Of a stretch of 64,000 nt of DNA, positions 10,609-22,820 are shown one piece after another. The first letter of the stretch is position 1. The number at the start of each line of letters is the position of its first letter. Source of the DNA: Linanthus parryae (lineage: Eukaryota; Streptophyta; Magnoliopsida; Ericales; Polemoniaceae); the NCBI GenBank assembly GCA_023055425.1, contig JALGPY010000003.1, forward strand, positions 19,155,001-19,219,000. The letters are read 5' to 3'. A model generated the notes under the pieces. It searched no databases and had not been told where the DNA came from. It saw nothing but the letters and a program-made list of their open reading frames with translations. The translations under genes were made by a program, and so were the position numbers.

Positions 10609-10616
10609 TTTATATA
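10609..10616 (-). promoter_or_regulatory. TATA box for the small antisense ORF
   Basis: The plus strand reads tttatata, so the minus strand reads TATATAAA followed by CCCTTTCTC. It is 36 bases upstream of the ATG at 10573, a normal spacing for a plant promoter with a very short leader. Confidence 0.5.
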
Positions 10617-11002
10617 GACTCTGTGGAGACTCTTCAGTTCCCTAGCTGAGTTAGCAAAGCTTGGAAAATGGGTAAGAATCAATTACTTGCGTCTTAAAAG
10701 AGGTAACATTCAATTACCCTACTAAAGGCTACGACGATTCGGTGGTGTACCCTAATTAATGACGGAAGTTCATGATACGGGTGGGATTCCCAAGGAAATC
10801 GTGCTTATGTAATAAGTTGTTAGTGCGAAAATCAAGGCAGATATGTCGCCATGTGACGTCATAATTGATACGCATAAAAACATTTGAGAAAATCCCCGGA
10901 AGGGCAAAATGGGACATGCAAGTCTTGGATAAAAAAGGGGGGGAGAAACCCTAGCAGCATTACAATAATATTTTTGTTTCAAAACAAATACTTTCTTGTT
11001 TC

Positions 11003-13356
11003 TCAAAATAAAACCTTGATCAAAGGGTCTTCTGGAGAGAATGAGAGTGATGCATCTCTCACTTGGTCCACTTCTCGCCCCAGCAGCTCGTACTTGGCAT
11101 TCATCTCATGAAAAAGTTTGACAGCTTCTGCAGCCTTCTGTCTTTGCTCCTCTACCTTTCTTCTCTCAGCTGCGAGGTTATGGTAGCCGCGCTTCAAATT
11201 CACAGCTGCGCGAATTTGGGTGACCCTGTTGAGAAGATACCCGAAGCCTAGCTTGCCTTGAACTTTGGCTTGAAGGCCTTGGCATGTGCTGAAAAGCAGA
11301 TGCGCACTATGAGGAGAAATGGTCGCAGGAGTGGCCACAGACAGCTGCTCCAAAATCCAGATGGCTTCAGTCAAGAAAAGCCTCCTGTCATATGGCTCTA
11401 TCTCTAGAGATCTCGCGAATGACCAGGGGTATGAGAGGCGCATCCGAACTAACCAGTCCACATCAGTTTGCTTCAATCCTGATAAAGTTGGTTCAAGTTT
11501 AGAGCATGAAATCTTTAAAACAAAGGTGTAGAATGCAAAGAAGATAACGTACCAGTTCCTTCAAGAATTTCGCGCAAAGAAGGAATGCGCATTGCTGGAA
11601 AAGCTGAAGTCTGTCCTCGCACCATTGATCGTCTGTCAGCCGCAAGCTCGAGTTCCTCATAGTTGGCAGGAAGAGTGTAGGCCACGACAGGTGCGACAGC
11701 AGCTCCAACTTGCGAGCTCCAAAAACTCCATGCTTGAGGAACCTCGGGAAGCTCTGTTGAAGGAAGGGCAGCAGCAGAAGCGGTCGCACGCCCGGGAACC
11801 TCTTGCAGATCGGGAACATTCATTTGAACATCCACATTCGCATGTGATGTTACGTCTTCCACGACCTGCTCATTTTCATGAACCTCAGTCCCGGCAGCAT
11901 CTGTCTCCATTTCCTCAGCTGCAGCATCATCATCTTCCTCCATCAGCACGGTTTCAGCCTCGATATCATCAGAGACCTCGATGATATCCTCCAAAGGCTC
12001 TCCTGCATATTCAGCAGCTGCGACAGGCTTCTCGACATGAGAGCTTCACTCTGGAGCATAAGATGCGGGGGGCTGACTTCTTTGTTCTGGCATGTCCTCG
12101 TCAGCATCGCCTACGATACAAGACAGGAAAATGTGAGATAACTTGTATCATACAATGTTCTGTTATTTCGATAGATCAAGAGCAAGCACCTCCACACGTA
12201 GGTGGGATTGCAGCATCTTCATCATATGCTAAAGACGCGACACCATATCCTACTAGGGTATCTTCATTAACCACATCCTTAAGGTGGGCGTGACCTGGGG
12301 TGCGAAGAGACCAGTTATGATGATGATTGCGTTACTAAGCCTAGTTCACAGACATTGCTTGAATGATGACCTGAGGGTTCACCACACTTGCTTACTAGCC
12401 ATCGGCGAATATCGGCTTTCGATAAGCCATGCTTTAACACACCAATCATAAGCTCTTGGTAAGTTACCGCAAGGTTAAAGATCTCACCTTGATTGCCACC
12501 CGCGATCGCTTGAGCGTGCTCCAGAGCAGCCGCATCTTCCTCATCGGCTTGCTGCAACAAGTCGTCAACATGTTGCTCTTCCAAACTTCTCTTCTTTAGG
12601 AGCTCGATCTCATCTTCTTCTCGCTTCTTTCTTCTTTCCGCAGCCTCCGCAGCTGTTCTCTCAGACTCAGCAAGGATGTCCTCGTCTATGGCTTCGCTGG
12701 AAACGCCAGAGTGAGAACCCTTGGTTTTCGTCTGCTTCTTAGCCAGAAGGCCGCTGATGGTTTCTGCATCATCATCTGTGAAAGAACAAACTGTTCAATA
12801 AATATTTCAAGAGCTAAAGTACTGAGAAGATAAGTTTGTTTGAGATACCTTCTGGATCTTCCTCTTGTATCTCACCTCTTTCTTCTTCTCTTTCACTTTC
12901 AACTCTTTCTTCTTCTTCATCATCTCTTCTTCTTACCTCTCTCCTCTCATCCTCCTCTTCCTCCTGACCAAACGGGACAAAAGCCTCAACTGCGAGCTCC
13001 TTCCGCACCTTGCTTGGCATGCGATCTTTTCCCTTGTCCTTAGACGTAAGGGACTTCGCAGGGGAAGAAGCTGGAGCACTCCTAGGAGAAGAGATTGTAA
13101 TACCCTTCTGCCTTTGTCTCTTCTCCCTTGGGGCAACGTCTGCGGGAGGAGATGGAGCGTTCCTAGGAGGGGACAGAGCTGGGGTGTTGTCTATCAGCGA
13201 GTCAGCAAATGCATCCATTACCTCGCGAATCCGAGTCTCGACGGCGGGAGCCATTCCCATCTCTAGCAGAATTTGCTTACCCTGTCTTATCGCAGCAACA
13301 ATGGTATTGATCAGCGACTTGGAGCGCTCACCAGATGCGAACCTCCTCAGATAGCA
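11003..13356 (-). pseudogene. Antisense gene exons 2-6 (acidic, charged and coiled-coil part)
   Basis: Exon 2 (13356-12849) has a Pro/Ser-rich stretch then a Glu/Arg run (EEEEDERREVRRRDDEEEE). Exon 3 (12775-12371) is Lys/Glu-rich then LEHAQAIAGG. Exon 4 (12294-12190) is short. Exon 5 (12110-11553) is acidic with one TGA at 12046-12048. Exon 6 (11478-11003) starts after TATCAG and ends with a heptad-like stretch (AAERRKVEEQRQKAAEAVKLF), stopping at 11003. Donors in order are GTATCT, GTCATC, GTGCTT and GTACGT; acceptors entering exons 2-6 are TTTTAG, TCACAG, CCCCAG, TCGTAG and TATCAG. All four of these internal joins are phase 1. Confidence 0.75.
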
Positions 13357-13431
13357 CTAAAACAGAAATGGAGCGTAATTTTCGACGCATCAAAAGAAAG
13401 AAGCTTAGCACGCGCAAAGGAAATTGTTTAC

Positions 13432-14386
13432 CTAGGCAAAATCCTCGCCGTACTTGATAACATGTGAAGCACCACCCCTAACTGCGGCCATCTTCTCCTC
13501 AAGGATGGTGGATGGGCACAAGTGGTTCTCATGGTCCAGCAAGGAGTAGCAGCCATACTGCGAGTCATCCAAACTGCAGTGAGGACGGAAGGGGAAGGAA
13601 TTTCTCTTGATTATAGGGGCTCTGCTAGGCTAAGGGGTCGACTGTGTCTCGAATCTGGCCTGCTAAGTAGTCCAGTACGCGACCCAATTTTTGGAGAAGC
13701 GACCTGCACGGCCGCCTGAAGGTTGATCAAAGGTCAAGTTGCTCCTCAGGATCGTTTGGCATTCGCCGGACAACAGCCGCTTGTAGCAGCCTCTTACAAT
13801 GGATCTAGGCTAAACTGATGGCGCAACCGCATCAAAGCCGAACTGGGGAGAAACGAGAGTTGGATCGACATCCACTGTGATCCTCTCATACCTGGGAGTA
13901 AGCTCAGGAACATACTCTGCAAAAGCAAGAAGAGAACCCCTTAGACACCAGCAGAAGAATTCGCGATAGCGCTCATGGAAGCGATCATGACCCTCGAAAA
14001 GAAGCTCTTTTGAGAAAACAAGAGGTTTGGAAGGATACAACTTTGGGAACCATCGCACATTTGCAATGCGCGTGGCATAAGGCCTAGCCGTAAACTTGCT
14101 ACGGTCATCGCATATCAGGCTCCAGGTACACTTTGGAAGATTGGTTCTAAACCATCGAGCAGCTCTTCCACTGGAAAGTTCGTCCTCCGCACCTGGAACA
14201 CACCATTTGCTGGGCTTAGAAGGAACAGGAGCATAGGAGGGCCATCGCTCAAAAACCCACATGGTCAGGAATGCGATGTTAACATAAGTCAGCACATCAA
14301 GGCGACCGCGAGAGTCCTTGGTCGCCACTACTAATTGGTCCAATCTATGGTACAGGGTGCCCAAGACTAGCGGCCCAAGTGCAACT
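13432..14386 (-). pseudogene. Antisense gene exon 1, 3' half
   Basis: It continues the exon beyond the copia: VALGPLVLGTLYHRLDQLV starts at the junction and the frame passes 14381 in phase with the 5' half. It runs through VPELTPRYERITVDVDP to a TAG at 13810-13812, then stays coding-like in the same frame (RGCYKRLLSGE, GRFSKNWVAYW, LEEKMAAVRGGASHVIKYG) with further TAGs at 13663-13665, 13630-13632 and 13432-13434. The donor GTAAAC lies at 13431. Bases 14382-14386 are the duplicated target caact. No domain is recognised in the lower part. Confidence 0.75.
14382..14386. repeat. Target-site duplication caact (left) of the Angela-like copia
   Basis: caact precedes the 5' LTR here and follows the 3' LTR at 22821-22825. 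The perfect copies fix the ends of the nested copia. Confidence 0.95.
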
Positions 14387-15825
14387 TGTTGGAATAGATG
14401 CCCTAGAGGCAATCGTAGATTTAGTATGAACAATATTTTGGCTAGAATATTCATTTATTATTTATGGCGATATTTAATATAATGAAGTCCTTAGATAAAT
14501 TGTGTTATTTATCTTAAATATCCCTAGTCAATTATATTGATTAATAGGACAATCAAATATAGACTAGTATGTGGGTAGATTGATATGGAGATATCAAGTC
14601 TAACACATGGGTATGCATTAGGAGTAATGGCATACTGGATTGACCCACGACGAAAAGGATACATTAGATTATGTGAAGTCACAATCGCTTTTCGTAGTGC
14701 TAATATTATTTCAATCCTTAGACTTGAAGTCACTAGATACTCTAGTTGTGAAATATTGCGCTTTGATGTTATCAAACGTTACACCGTAACTGGGTAATCA
14801 TATAGGTGGCTATCGGGCGTGATAGGAAGCAAGCTTAGAGATCGTAGTGATGTAGATAGGATTTGTCCCTCCCACATAATGGGGGTAAATATCCACGGCC
14901 ACTCGAGGGATGAGGCTTATTGAATGTCTGGCCAGACTCAGATAAATTAATATAGAGATATTAATGTTATCTGCAAGCATAAGCATATTCCCAGGATCGA
15001 GGAACTATGGATTGGATATACGAGTGTGACTATTTATGTCTCGTGTCCAATCCGGATATGGAGACAAAGGGATAATGCAATATGACATATTGGGCACAAA
15101 GGTTTGTCGGGATCACTGACTATTTCTATTGGTTGGGTTGCATGGATGTGTTGCTAGACACCGCTCCATGTTAGTAATAGTTACTACCAACTATATAGAA
15201 ACCTATGGGGTCACACGTCAAATAGAGTAGAGCTAGATTTGTGATTAATTAATATGAATTAATTAATAGAAGGATCATTGTGCAACACCTTGCAAACTTA
15301 GTAGGACTAATTTGCAAGGAAGGGAATAGTTCTAGTCCTACTAGAACAAGAAAACTCTTTTATGGAAACAACAAGGAGTTGTTGGAGTATATAAAGGAGG
15401 CTCTAGCTTCCTTCCCACCTAATGAGTTATTAGTCATAACACACAAAGAGTGGGAGAGAGCAAAAGAGAGAGCAAGACAAGGTGCTAGGGCCGAAACCCT
15501 AGCCACCCGTCCGCCCCCCTACCTGACGGCAAGGAGAGGGCCGCCCCCTCCCTTGTGCCTTGGTGGTTTGTTGCTTTGATCTTCATCCCTCTTCCTCCAA
15601 GGTTCAAGCTAGCACTTGTTTGAAGGAAGAATCTAGATCTCACCTCTAGACGTGGATCAACCGTAGAGACGAGGACATCATTCTTCGTGTGATCTCACAA
15701 ATCATTAGGTACACATCGTCTATGTCCTTAATCATGTTATGATGTCTCTTCCTGTGATCCTTGGTGGGCTTTGAGTAGGATTAATTTTGTTATTCCGCTG
15801 CGTTACCTACGTCAAAAACCCAACA
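14387..15825 (+). repeat. 5' LTR of the Angela-like copia
   Basis: 1439 bp, tgttggaa...acccaaca. The TATA box tatataaag is at 15388-15396 (copy in the 3' LTR at 22384-22392). A CT/AG-rich stretch 'gggccgaaaccctag' lies near 15488. Confidence 0.95.
15388..15396 (+). promoter_or_regulatory. TATA box of the Angela-like 5' LTR
   Basis: tatataaag, preceded by ggag and followed by a GC-richer stretch. Conserved in the 3' LTR and, as tatataaag on the minus strand near 25690-25700, in the older related LTR. Confidence 0.65.
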
Positions 15826-15826
15826 G

Positions 15827-15840
15827 TGGTATCAGAGCCA
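15827..15840 (+). other. Primer binding site, initiator Met tRNA
   Basis: tggtatcagagcca starts one base after the LTR end. It matches the 3' end of plant initiator Met tRNA, the usual primer of Ty1/copia elements. Confidence 0.95.
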
Positions 15841-17433
15841 CAGGTCGTAGAGCATAACATGATATTATGTGTTTACGATTTCAGTTCATACACCGTATTA
15901 TTGTTTATTACGCGAAAACTGAAAAATTGGCATAGTAGATGCAATATTGAATTTGATTCAATCAAACAAGACCCAATTTAACATTGGATGTTAGAATTGG
16001 TGAGTTTAATCACATAGGATGTGAATAATTGGGTTCTTGAAAATTAGGGTTCATGGGCACATGATTGAAAAGGGGTTTTCAATTATGGAAACAAAATTAT
16101 TGAATTAAATCCATAAGGAAACAACCTTGCTTGGGCAACAAGGAAGGAGGAAGGGGACTAGGGCCGAAACCCTAGCCGCCCGCCCCTCCCTTGCGCGCAA
16201 AGCAAGGCCGCGGCCTCCTAGGCGTGCGGCGGTCCTAGGGTTCGGGCCACTTGTTGGCTTGGACCCTTTGGACCGTTGTGAAACCCTAGTTGCCCAATTT
16301 CATTAAAATTAAACAAGCGCGTTAAAAATTGGTTTTAACTGTATTATGTGCTTTATTGCATGGTGGATGGATATGGCCTAGGATTGTGGATGTTTATTGT
16401 TTTGTGGTTTGGTTTACGGCCTGCGAGCTGATCAAATTAATGTAATAATTAATTAAGTTTTACGGCCTGCGAGTCGTTCTTTTTCTCCTCGACATGTGAG
16501 GCTTTTGTTATTTATTTATTCTAAATGTTAGGCTAGAATTAGAAATATTTAGATGATAGCCAAGAGCATGGAGAAGAAGACTGGAGAACCAAAGGAGCCA
16601 AAAGACATCCCTAGACGCGCAGCTATGGTGGAGCACATGGAGATGAGCTCGGCACTTTAGGGCAATTAGATATTATCATTGGCTTGATAATATCATTAGT
16701 CTAGAGGCCATATCCATGCCACGTTTTTTTTTTATTTTGTGGATGTTTATTATTCATGCCTTTTTATTTATTTTGTGTGTATGGCGCTACAAGCAAAACG
16801 ATAACAAGATAATAATAAACAAGGTTGGTCTTTTATTGTCGATAGCCCAATCCAAATAAGTAGACCATGTTGATAAAGATCAACCAAACAAATTAAAAGA
16901 AATCCCTCAATTAAATATTGCGTTTTGCCTTCTCTTGCCAAAACACCCTTCATGATCATGGCCTATTAAAATTCGGGCTTGCCAAAGCAAGGCGATTTTA
17001 ATTTTTCATGATGTGTTGCGGACGACGCAAGCTAGTAATGCGTGTATGTTGAAAGCAAGAGGTTAGACGCAACTAGGCAAGATTCAATTGGATTGATGAG
17101 CTTAGAGGCATGACAATTATGAGTTATCCAATTGGATAAAGAATAAAAAGAATTTATTCACCTAATTGGACCAAGAGTTGCATGGGATGCAATTGGAATG
17201 GTTCCTACCTAAATAACCAATTCTTGGGTGACTTGCCAAAGCAAGCTCAAGGAGAAGTGAAATAAGGATCTTGGACCCACTAGAAAATATAAAGATATTT
17301 TCCGCTTTAATAGTGAGGGCTATTAATCCGAGAAAAAATAGTGGGAGATTTATTTAATGATCTAGCCATTATTAAATATAGTTAAATTGTTCAAAATACT
17401 AAATTGCATATTTCTCGTTTTGTAGAATTCCAA
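15841..17433 (+). other. Long untranslated leader of the Angela-like copia
   Basis: About 1.6 kb without a supported gene. It contains a GC-rich 'gccgaaaccctagcc' block near 16170 and ends with gtgggagatttatttaatg. The same leader, diverged and reversed, is at 1832-3129 plus 25096-25394. Confidence 0.75.
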
Positions 17434-18147
17434 ATGGCAAACAATAACGCATCGAGTTCATCCCTACGATCTGTCCTTGAGAAGGATAAATTGTCTGGAA
17501 CAAATTTCCTTGACTGGTACAGAAACTTGAGGATTGTCCTCAAGCAAGAAAAGAAGCTGTACGTCTTGGACAATCCAATTCCAGACCCACCACAAGATGA
17601 GTCTCTACTAGCGGCAGTAAGGGCACGTCAGAAACATGTTGATGATTCTAATGACGTGACTTGCCTCATGCTTTGTACCATGACTAGTGAGCTTCAGAAG
17701 CAACACGAGAACATGGAAGCCTATGATATGATCATACACTTGAAACAATTGTTTCAGGAACAGGCAAGGCATGAGCGCTATGAGGTGTCTAAAGCATTGT
17801 TCAAAAGTAGTCTTGCAGAGGGGAATCCAGTAGGCCCTCATGTACTCCGAATGATCGGGTACATAGAGAACCTTGAGAGACTGGGGTTCCCACTCGGCCA
17901 GGACTTGGCGACTGATCTCGTCTTGCAATCGTTGCCTGACAGTTATAATCAGTTCATTATGAACTATAATATGAACGAGATCAACAGGTCTTTGCCAGAC
18001 TTATTGAACATGCTAAAGACAGTTGAGCAAAGCATCAATAAAGGCAAGGGCAAAGCCATAATGATGGTGCACAAGAAGAAGAGCAAGTCAGCTGCATCTA
18101 CTTCAAAAGGAAAACGCAAGAAAGTTGCGAATCCAAGGAAGCCCTAA
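17434..18147 (+). CDS. Gag of the Angela-like copia (zinc knuckle frameshifted off)
   Basis: Capsid-forming protein of a Ty1/copia element. I choose the ATG at 17434 (MANNNASSSSLRS) rather than 17404 because copia gag proteins usually begin with a short polar stretch followed by L.G.NF..WYRNLRIVL, here at codons about 20-35. The fold has LF...A..ERYEV and PVGPHVLRMIGYI segments and a lysine-rich tail. The frame ends at 18147, before the zinc knuckle, which is in another frame at 18177-18218 (CHYC...GHWRRNC). In the family the two are normally one frame, so an indel at about 18125-18150 probably separated them. Confidence 0.85.
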   Translation: MANNNASSSSLRSVLEKDKLSGTNFLDWYRNLRIVLKQEKKLYVLDNPIPDPPQDESLLAAVRARQKHVDDSNDVTCLMLCTMTSELQKQHENMEAYDMIIHLKQLFQEQARHERYEVSKALFKSSLAEGNPVGPHVLRMIGYIENLERLGFPLGQDLATDLVLQSLPDSYNQFIMNYNMNEINRSLPDLLNMLKTVEQSINKGKGKAIMMVHKKKSKSAASTSKGKRKKVANPRKP

Positions 18148-18152
18148 AGCCT

Positions 18153-21100
18153 AGTGGAGGCGTGGCTAAAGGTGAGTGTCACTACTGCAGCCAGCCGGGT
18201 CACTGGAGGAGGAATTGCCCCAAATATCTGGAGGATAAGAAGCTTGGAATAGTGATTCCACCACCACCAGGTATTTATGTTATAGACGTCAATCTTTCTA
18301 TTTCATCATCCTGGGTATTAGATACCGGATGTGGTTCTCACATTTGTCGTAATGTGCAGGATTTGAAAAGAAGTAGAAGATTGCGAAAAGGGGAGATAGA
18401 CTTGCGCGTCGGGAATGGAGCAAGGGTTGCTGCATTAGCTGTAGGCGTTTATGAGCTATCTTTGCCTTCTGGACTTATTTTAGAATTAGACAATTGCTTT
18501 TATGTGCCTGCTATGAGCAGAAACATTATTTCCGTTTCTTGTTTGGACAAGAAAGGTTTTTCTATTTCAATAAAGGACAAGTGTTGTTCCATTTATTTTG
18601 ATAGTATGCACTATTGTAGTGCGCATTTGTCTAATGGATTGTATATCCTTGATCTAAATAATCCAATCTATAACATAAATACTAAAAGGATTAAAACTAA
18701 TGATTTAAATCCTACATATCTATGGCACTCTCGTTTAGGCCATATAAATGAGAAACGCATATCTAGACTCCATAAGGATGGACTTCTAGACTCATTTGAT
18801 TTGGAATCATATGAGACATGTGAATCTTGTTTATTAGGAAAAATGACAAAGTCCCCTTTCAATAAGAAAGGCGAGCGGACTAGTGAGTTATTGGCACTCA
18901 TACATACTGATGTATGCGGACCATTCCCCACGCCTGCCAGAGGTGGTTATACCTACTTCATCACATTTACTGATGATTTCAGTAGATATGGATTTGTATA
19001 CCTTATGAAGGCCAAATCCGAATCCTTTGAATTGTTCAAAGAATTCAAGAGTGAAGTAGAGAAGCAACTTGGCAAAAGTATTAAAGCTCTACGATCGGAT
19101 CGTGGAGGAGAATACTTAAGCCAAGAGTTTGATGAGTATCTTAGAGAGTGTGGGATAGTATCCCAGCTCACTCCACCCGGAACACCACAATGGAATGGTG
19201 TATCTGAGAGGAGGAATCGCACTCTATTAGATATGGTGCGATCTATGATGTCTCGAACAGATCTTCCGATATCCTTTTGGGGACATGCTCTAATGACTGC
19301 AGCTTTTACCATTAACCGTGTTCCATCCAAATCAGTCATGAAGACGCCATATGAGATATGGACTGGGAAGCGTCCCATAGTGTCGTTTATGAAGATTTGG
19401 GGCTGCGACGTCTATGTAAAGCATTTACAGACAGACAAGCTCGGGCCTAAAGCGGATAAGTGTAAGTTTGTGGGATATCCTAAGGAGACTAAAGGATATT
19501 ACTTCTAAAACCCTACCGAGAACAAAGTGTTTGTTGCTCGGACCGGCGTGTTTCTAGAAAGAGAACTAGTCTCTAAAGAAGCAAGTGGGAGGGTTGTAGA
19601 ACTTGAAGAAATTCATGAACCACAAACCACTGAACCAATAATGGAACATGAACAGGAACCACAAGAAGTTGTGGAAGAACCTGTTCAAGTAACACAGGAA
19701 CTCCGTAGATCAGGAAGAGTGCGTCATGAGCCAGAGAGGTATGGACTTCTCGTGACTGAGCCCGATGACGTACCACTCATGGATGATGAGCCTGCAAACT
19801 ATGGAGAAGCCATGAGTGGCCCAGACTCTAAGAAGTGGCTAGAAGCCATGAGATCCGAAATGGATTCCATGTACACCAACAAAGTATGGACTTTGGTGGA
19901 ACCACCCGAAGGGGCTCGACCCATAGGGTGCAAGTGGGTCTTCAAGAAGAAGACCGACATGGATGGCAAGGTAGTTGCCTATAAGGGGCGATTGGTGGCC
20001 AAAGGTTATAGACAGATTCATGGTATTGACTATAATGAGACCTTTTCACCAGTCGCCATGACTAAATCCATTCGAATCTTACTTGCTATTGCAGCATACT
20101 ACGACTATGAGATTTGGCAAATGGATGTCAAAACAGCGTTCCTTTATGGGAACCTCCTTGAGGATGTGTACATGACACAACCAGAGGGTTTTGAGGATCC
20201 AGAGAATGCCAATAAAGTCTGTAAGCTGCAAAGATCCATTTATGGATTAAAGCAAGCTTCTAGGAGCTGGAATCGACGTTTTGATGACGCGGTCAAAGAG
20301 TTTGGCTTCATCAAGAACGAAGATGAGCCTTGTGTTTACAAGAAGGTTAGTGGGAGCTCTATAGTGTTTCTGGTCTTGTATGTGGATGACATACTAATCA
20401 TTGGCAATGATGTTCCTACTCTGCAATCTGTTAAAGATTGGCTAGGAAAGTGCTTTGCGATGAAAGACTTAGGAGACGCAGCCTATATACTGGGTATAAA
20501 GATCTATAGGGATAGATCTAAAAGGTTGCTTGGCCTAAATCAGAGTACGTATATTGACAAGGTGTTGAAGAGGTTCAACATGCAAGATTCCAAGAAGGGA
20601 TTCTTGCCCATGTCACATGGAGTCACTCTTTCCAAGAATGACTGTCCCTCCAATGAGATGGAGAAGGACCGCATGAGCAGGATACCCTATGCTTCGGCCA
20701 TAGGATCCATCATGTACGCCATGCTATGTACTAGACCAGACGTATCATACGCGTTGAGTATGGTGAGCAGATACCAGTCCAATCCGGGTGAGAGTCACTG
20801 GATTGCTGTCAAGAACATCCTAAAGTACTTGAGAAGAACCAAGGATGTATTCTTGATATTTGGAGCAATGGAAGAGCTAAGTGTAAAGGGTTACACTGAC
20901 GCAAGCTTCCAAACCGACAAGGATGATTACAGATCGCAGTCTGGATACGTGTTTTGCCTGAATGGAGGAGCTGTGAGCTGGAAGAGTTCCAAGCAAGGCA
21001 CAGTTGCTGATTCTACAACAGAAGCTGAGTACATTGCTGCTGCGGAAGCAGCAAAAGAGGCAGTATGGATAAAGAAGTTTATCACTGAGCTCGGTGTGGT

Positions 21101-21368
21101 CCCTAGCATAGTGGATCCCGTAGAGTTGTACTGTGACAACTCTGGGGCAATCGCACAGGCGAAGGAACCAAGATCGCACCAAAAGTCAAAGCATGTACTT
21201 AGGAGATTCCATCTTATTCGTGATATGATCGATCGAGGAGATGTGAAGATATGCAAGATTCCGACAGATGACAACGTGTCAGATCCGCTCACGAAACCTC
21301 TTGCGCAGCGAAAGCATGAAGGGCACGCCAGATCTATAGGCATACGAGATGCGCCAGATTGGCTCTAG
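18153..21368 (+). pseudogene. Pol of the Angela-like copia (PR-IN-RT-RH), one nonsense codon
   Basis: One frame holds the whole replication polyprotein. It has the zinc knuckle CHYC..GHW..NC (18177), protease WVLDTGCGSH (about 18315), integrase zinc module with HSRLGH...CESC, integrase core TDVCG, SDRGGEY and NGVSERR (D, D, E), RT QMDVKTAFL, YGLKQAS and LYVDDI (about 20370), and RNase H with YTDASF, TEAEYIAA and CDNSGAI. It ends with DPLTKPL and a stop at 21366-21368. The only in-frame break is a TAA at 19506-19508 between integrase and RT. All catalytic residues I looked for are present. No functional product is expected as it stands. Confidence 0.93.
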
Positions 21369-21370
21369 TG

Positions 21371-21382
21371 CAAGTGGGAGAC
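21371..21382 (+). other. Polypurine tract of the Angela-like copia
   Basis: caagtgggagac directly precedes the 3' LTR start at 21383; this is the usual plus-strand primer of reverse transcription. Confidence 0.8.
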
Positions 21383-22820
21383 TGTTGGAATAGATGCCCT
21401 AGAGGCAATCGTAGATTTAGTATGAACAATATTTTGGCTAGAATATTCATTTATTATTTATGGCGATATTTAATATAATGAAGTCCTTAGATAAATTGTG
21501 TTATTTATCTAAAATATCCCTAGTCAATTATATTGATTAATAGGACAATCAAATATAGACTAGTATGTGGGTAGATTGATATGGAGATATCAAGTCTAAC
21601 ACATGGGTATGCATTAGGAGTAATGGCATACTGGATTGACCCACGACGAAAAGGATACATTAGATTATGTGAAGTCACAATCGCTTTTCGTAGTGCTAAT
21701 ATTATTGCAATCCTTAGACTTGAAGTCACTAGATACTCTAGTTGTGAAATATTGCGCTTTGATGTTATCAAACGTTACACCGTAACTGGGTAATCATAAA
21801 GGTGGCTATCGGGCGTGATAGGAAGCAAGCTTAGAGATCGTAGTGATGTAGATAGGATTTGTCCCTCCCACATAATGGGGGTAAATATCCACGGCCACTC
21901 GAGGGATGAGGCTTATTGAATGTCTGGCCAGACTCAGATAAATTAATATAGAGATATTAATGTTATCTGCAAGCATAAGCATATTCCCAGGATCGAGGAA
22001 CTATGGATTGGATATACGAGTGTGACTATTTATGTCTCGTGTCCAATCCGGATATGGAGACAAAGGGATAATGCAATATGACATATTGGGCACAAAGGTT
22101 TGTCGGGATCACTGACTATTTCTATTGGTTGGGTTGCATGGATGTGTTGCTAGACACCGCTCCATGTTAGTAATAGTTACTACCAACTATATAGAAACCT
22201 ATGGGGTCACACGTCAAATAGAGTAGAGCTAGATTTGGGATTAATTAATATGGATTAATTAATAGAAGGATCATTGTGCAACACCTTGCAAACTTAGTAG
22301 GACTAATTTGCAAGGAAGGGAATAGTTCTAGTCCTACTAGAACAAGAAAACTCTTTTATGGAAACAACAAGGAGTTGTTGGAGTATATAAAGGAGGCTCT
22401 AGCTTCCTTCCCACCTAATGAGTTATTAGTCATAACACACAAAGAGTGGGAGAGAGCAAAAGAGAGAGCAAGACCAGGTGCTAGGGCCGAAACCCTAGCC
22501 ACCCGTCCGCCCCCCTACCTGACGGCAAGGAGAGGGCCGCCCCTCCCTTGTGCCTTGGTGGTTTGTTGCTTTGATCTTCATCCCTCTTCCTCCAAGGTTC
22601 AAACTAGCACTTGTTTGAAGGAAGAATCTAGATCTCACCTCTAGACGTGGATCAACCGTAGAGACGAGGACATCATTCTTCGTGTGATCTCACAAATCAA
22701 AAGGTACACATCGTCTATGTCCTTAATCATGTTATGATGTCTCTTCCTGTGATCCTTGGTGGGCTTTGAGTAGGATTAATTTTGTTATTCCGCTGCGTTA
22801 CCTACGTCAAAAACCCAACA
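21383..22820 (+). repeat. 3' LTR of the Angela-like copia
   Basis: 1438 bp. It is nearly identical to 14387-15825; the differences I see are single bases such as t/a near 21511 and t/g near 21706, and one missing c in a c-run near 22540. Confidence 0.95.

Larger units (their letters stand above)
14387..22820 (+). mobile_element. Angela-like Ty1/copia retrotransposon, young, nearly intact
   Basis: An 8434-bp element with LTRs of 1439 and 1438 bp, Met-tRNA primer site, long leader, gag, one pol frame, polypurine tract, and exact 5-bp target duplication. The LTR start tgttggaatagatgccctagag and the long LTRs resemble the Angela lineage (the cereal Angela/BARE type begins similarly), which is my assignment from memory. 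By eye the LTRs differ at only about nine bases plus one single-base indel, so insertion was recent. It is defective: gag and pol are out of frame around 18130-18150, and pol has one stop at 19506-19508. Confidence 0.92.

Noticed and set aside
14524..14775. Identical 83- and 70-codon frames in both copia LTRs (also 21520-21771)
   Set aside because: They lie in LTR sequence, are not known from the family, and are duplicated only because the LTRs are.
15827..15840. Partial tRNA gene
   Set aside because: Only the 14-base primer-site match is present, directly after an LTR.
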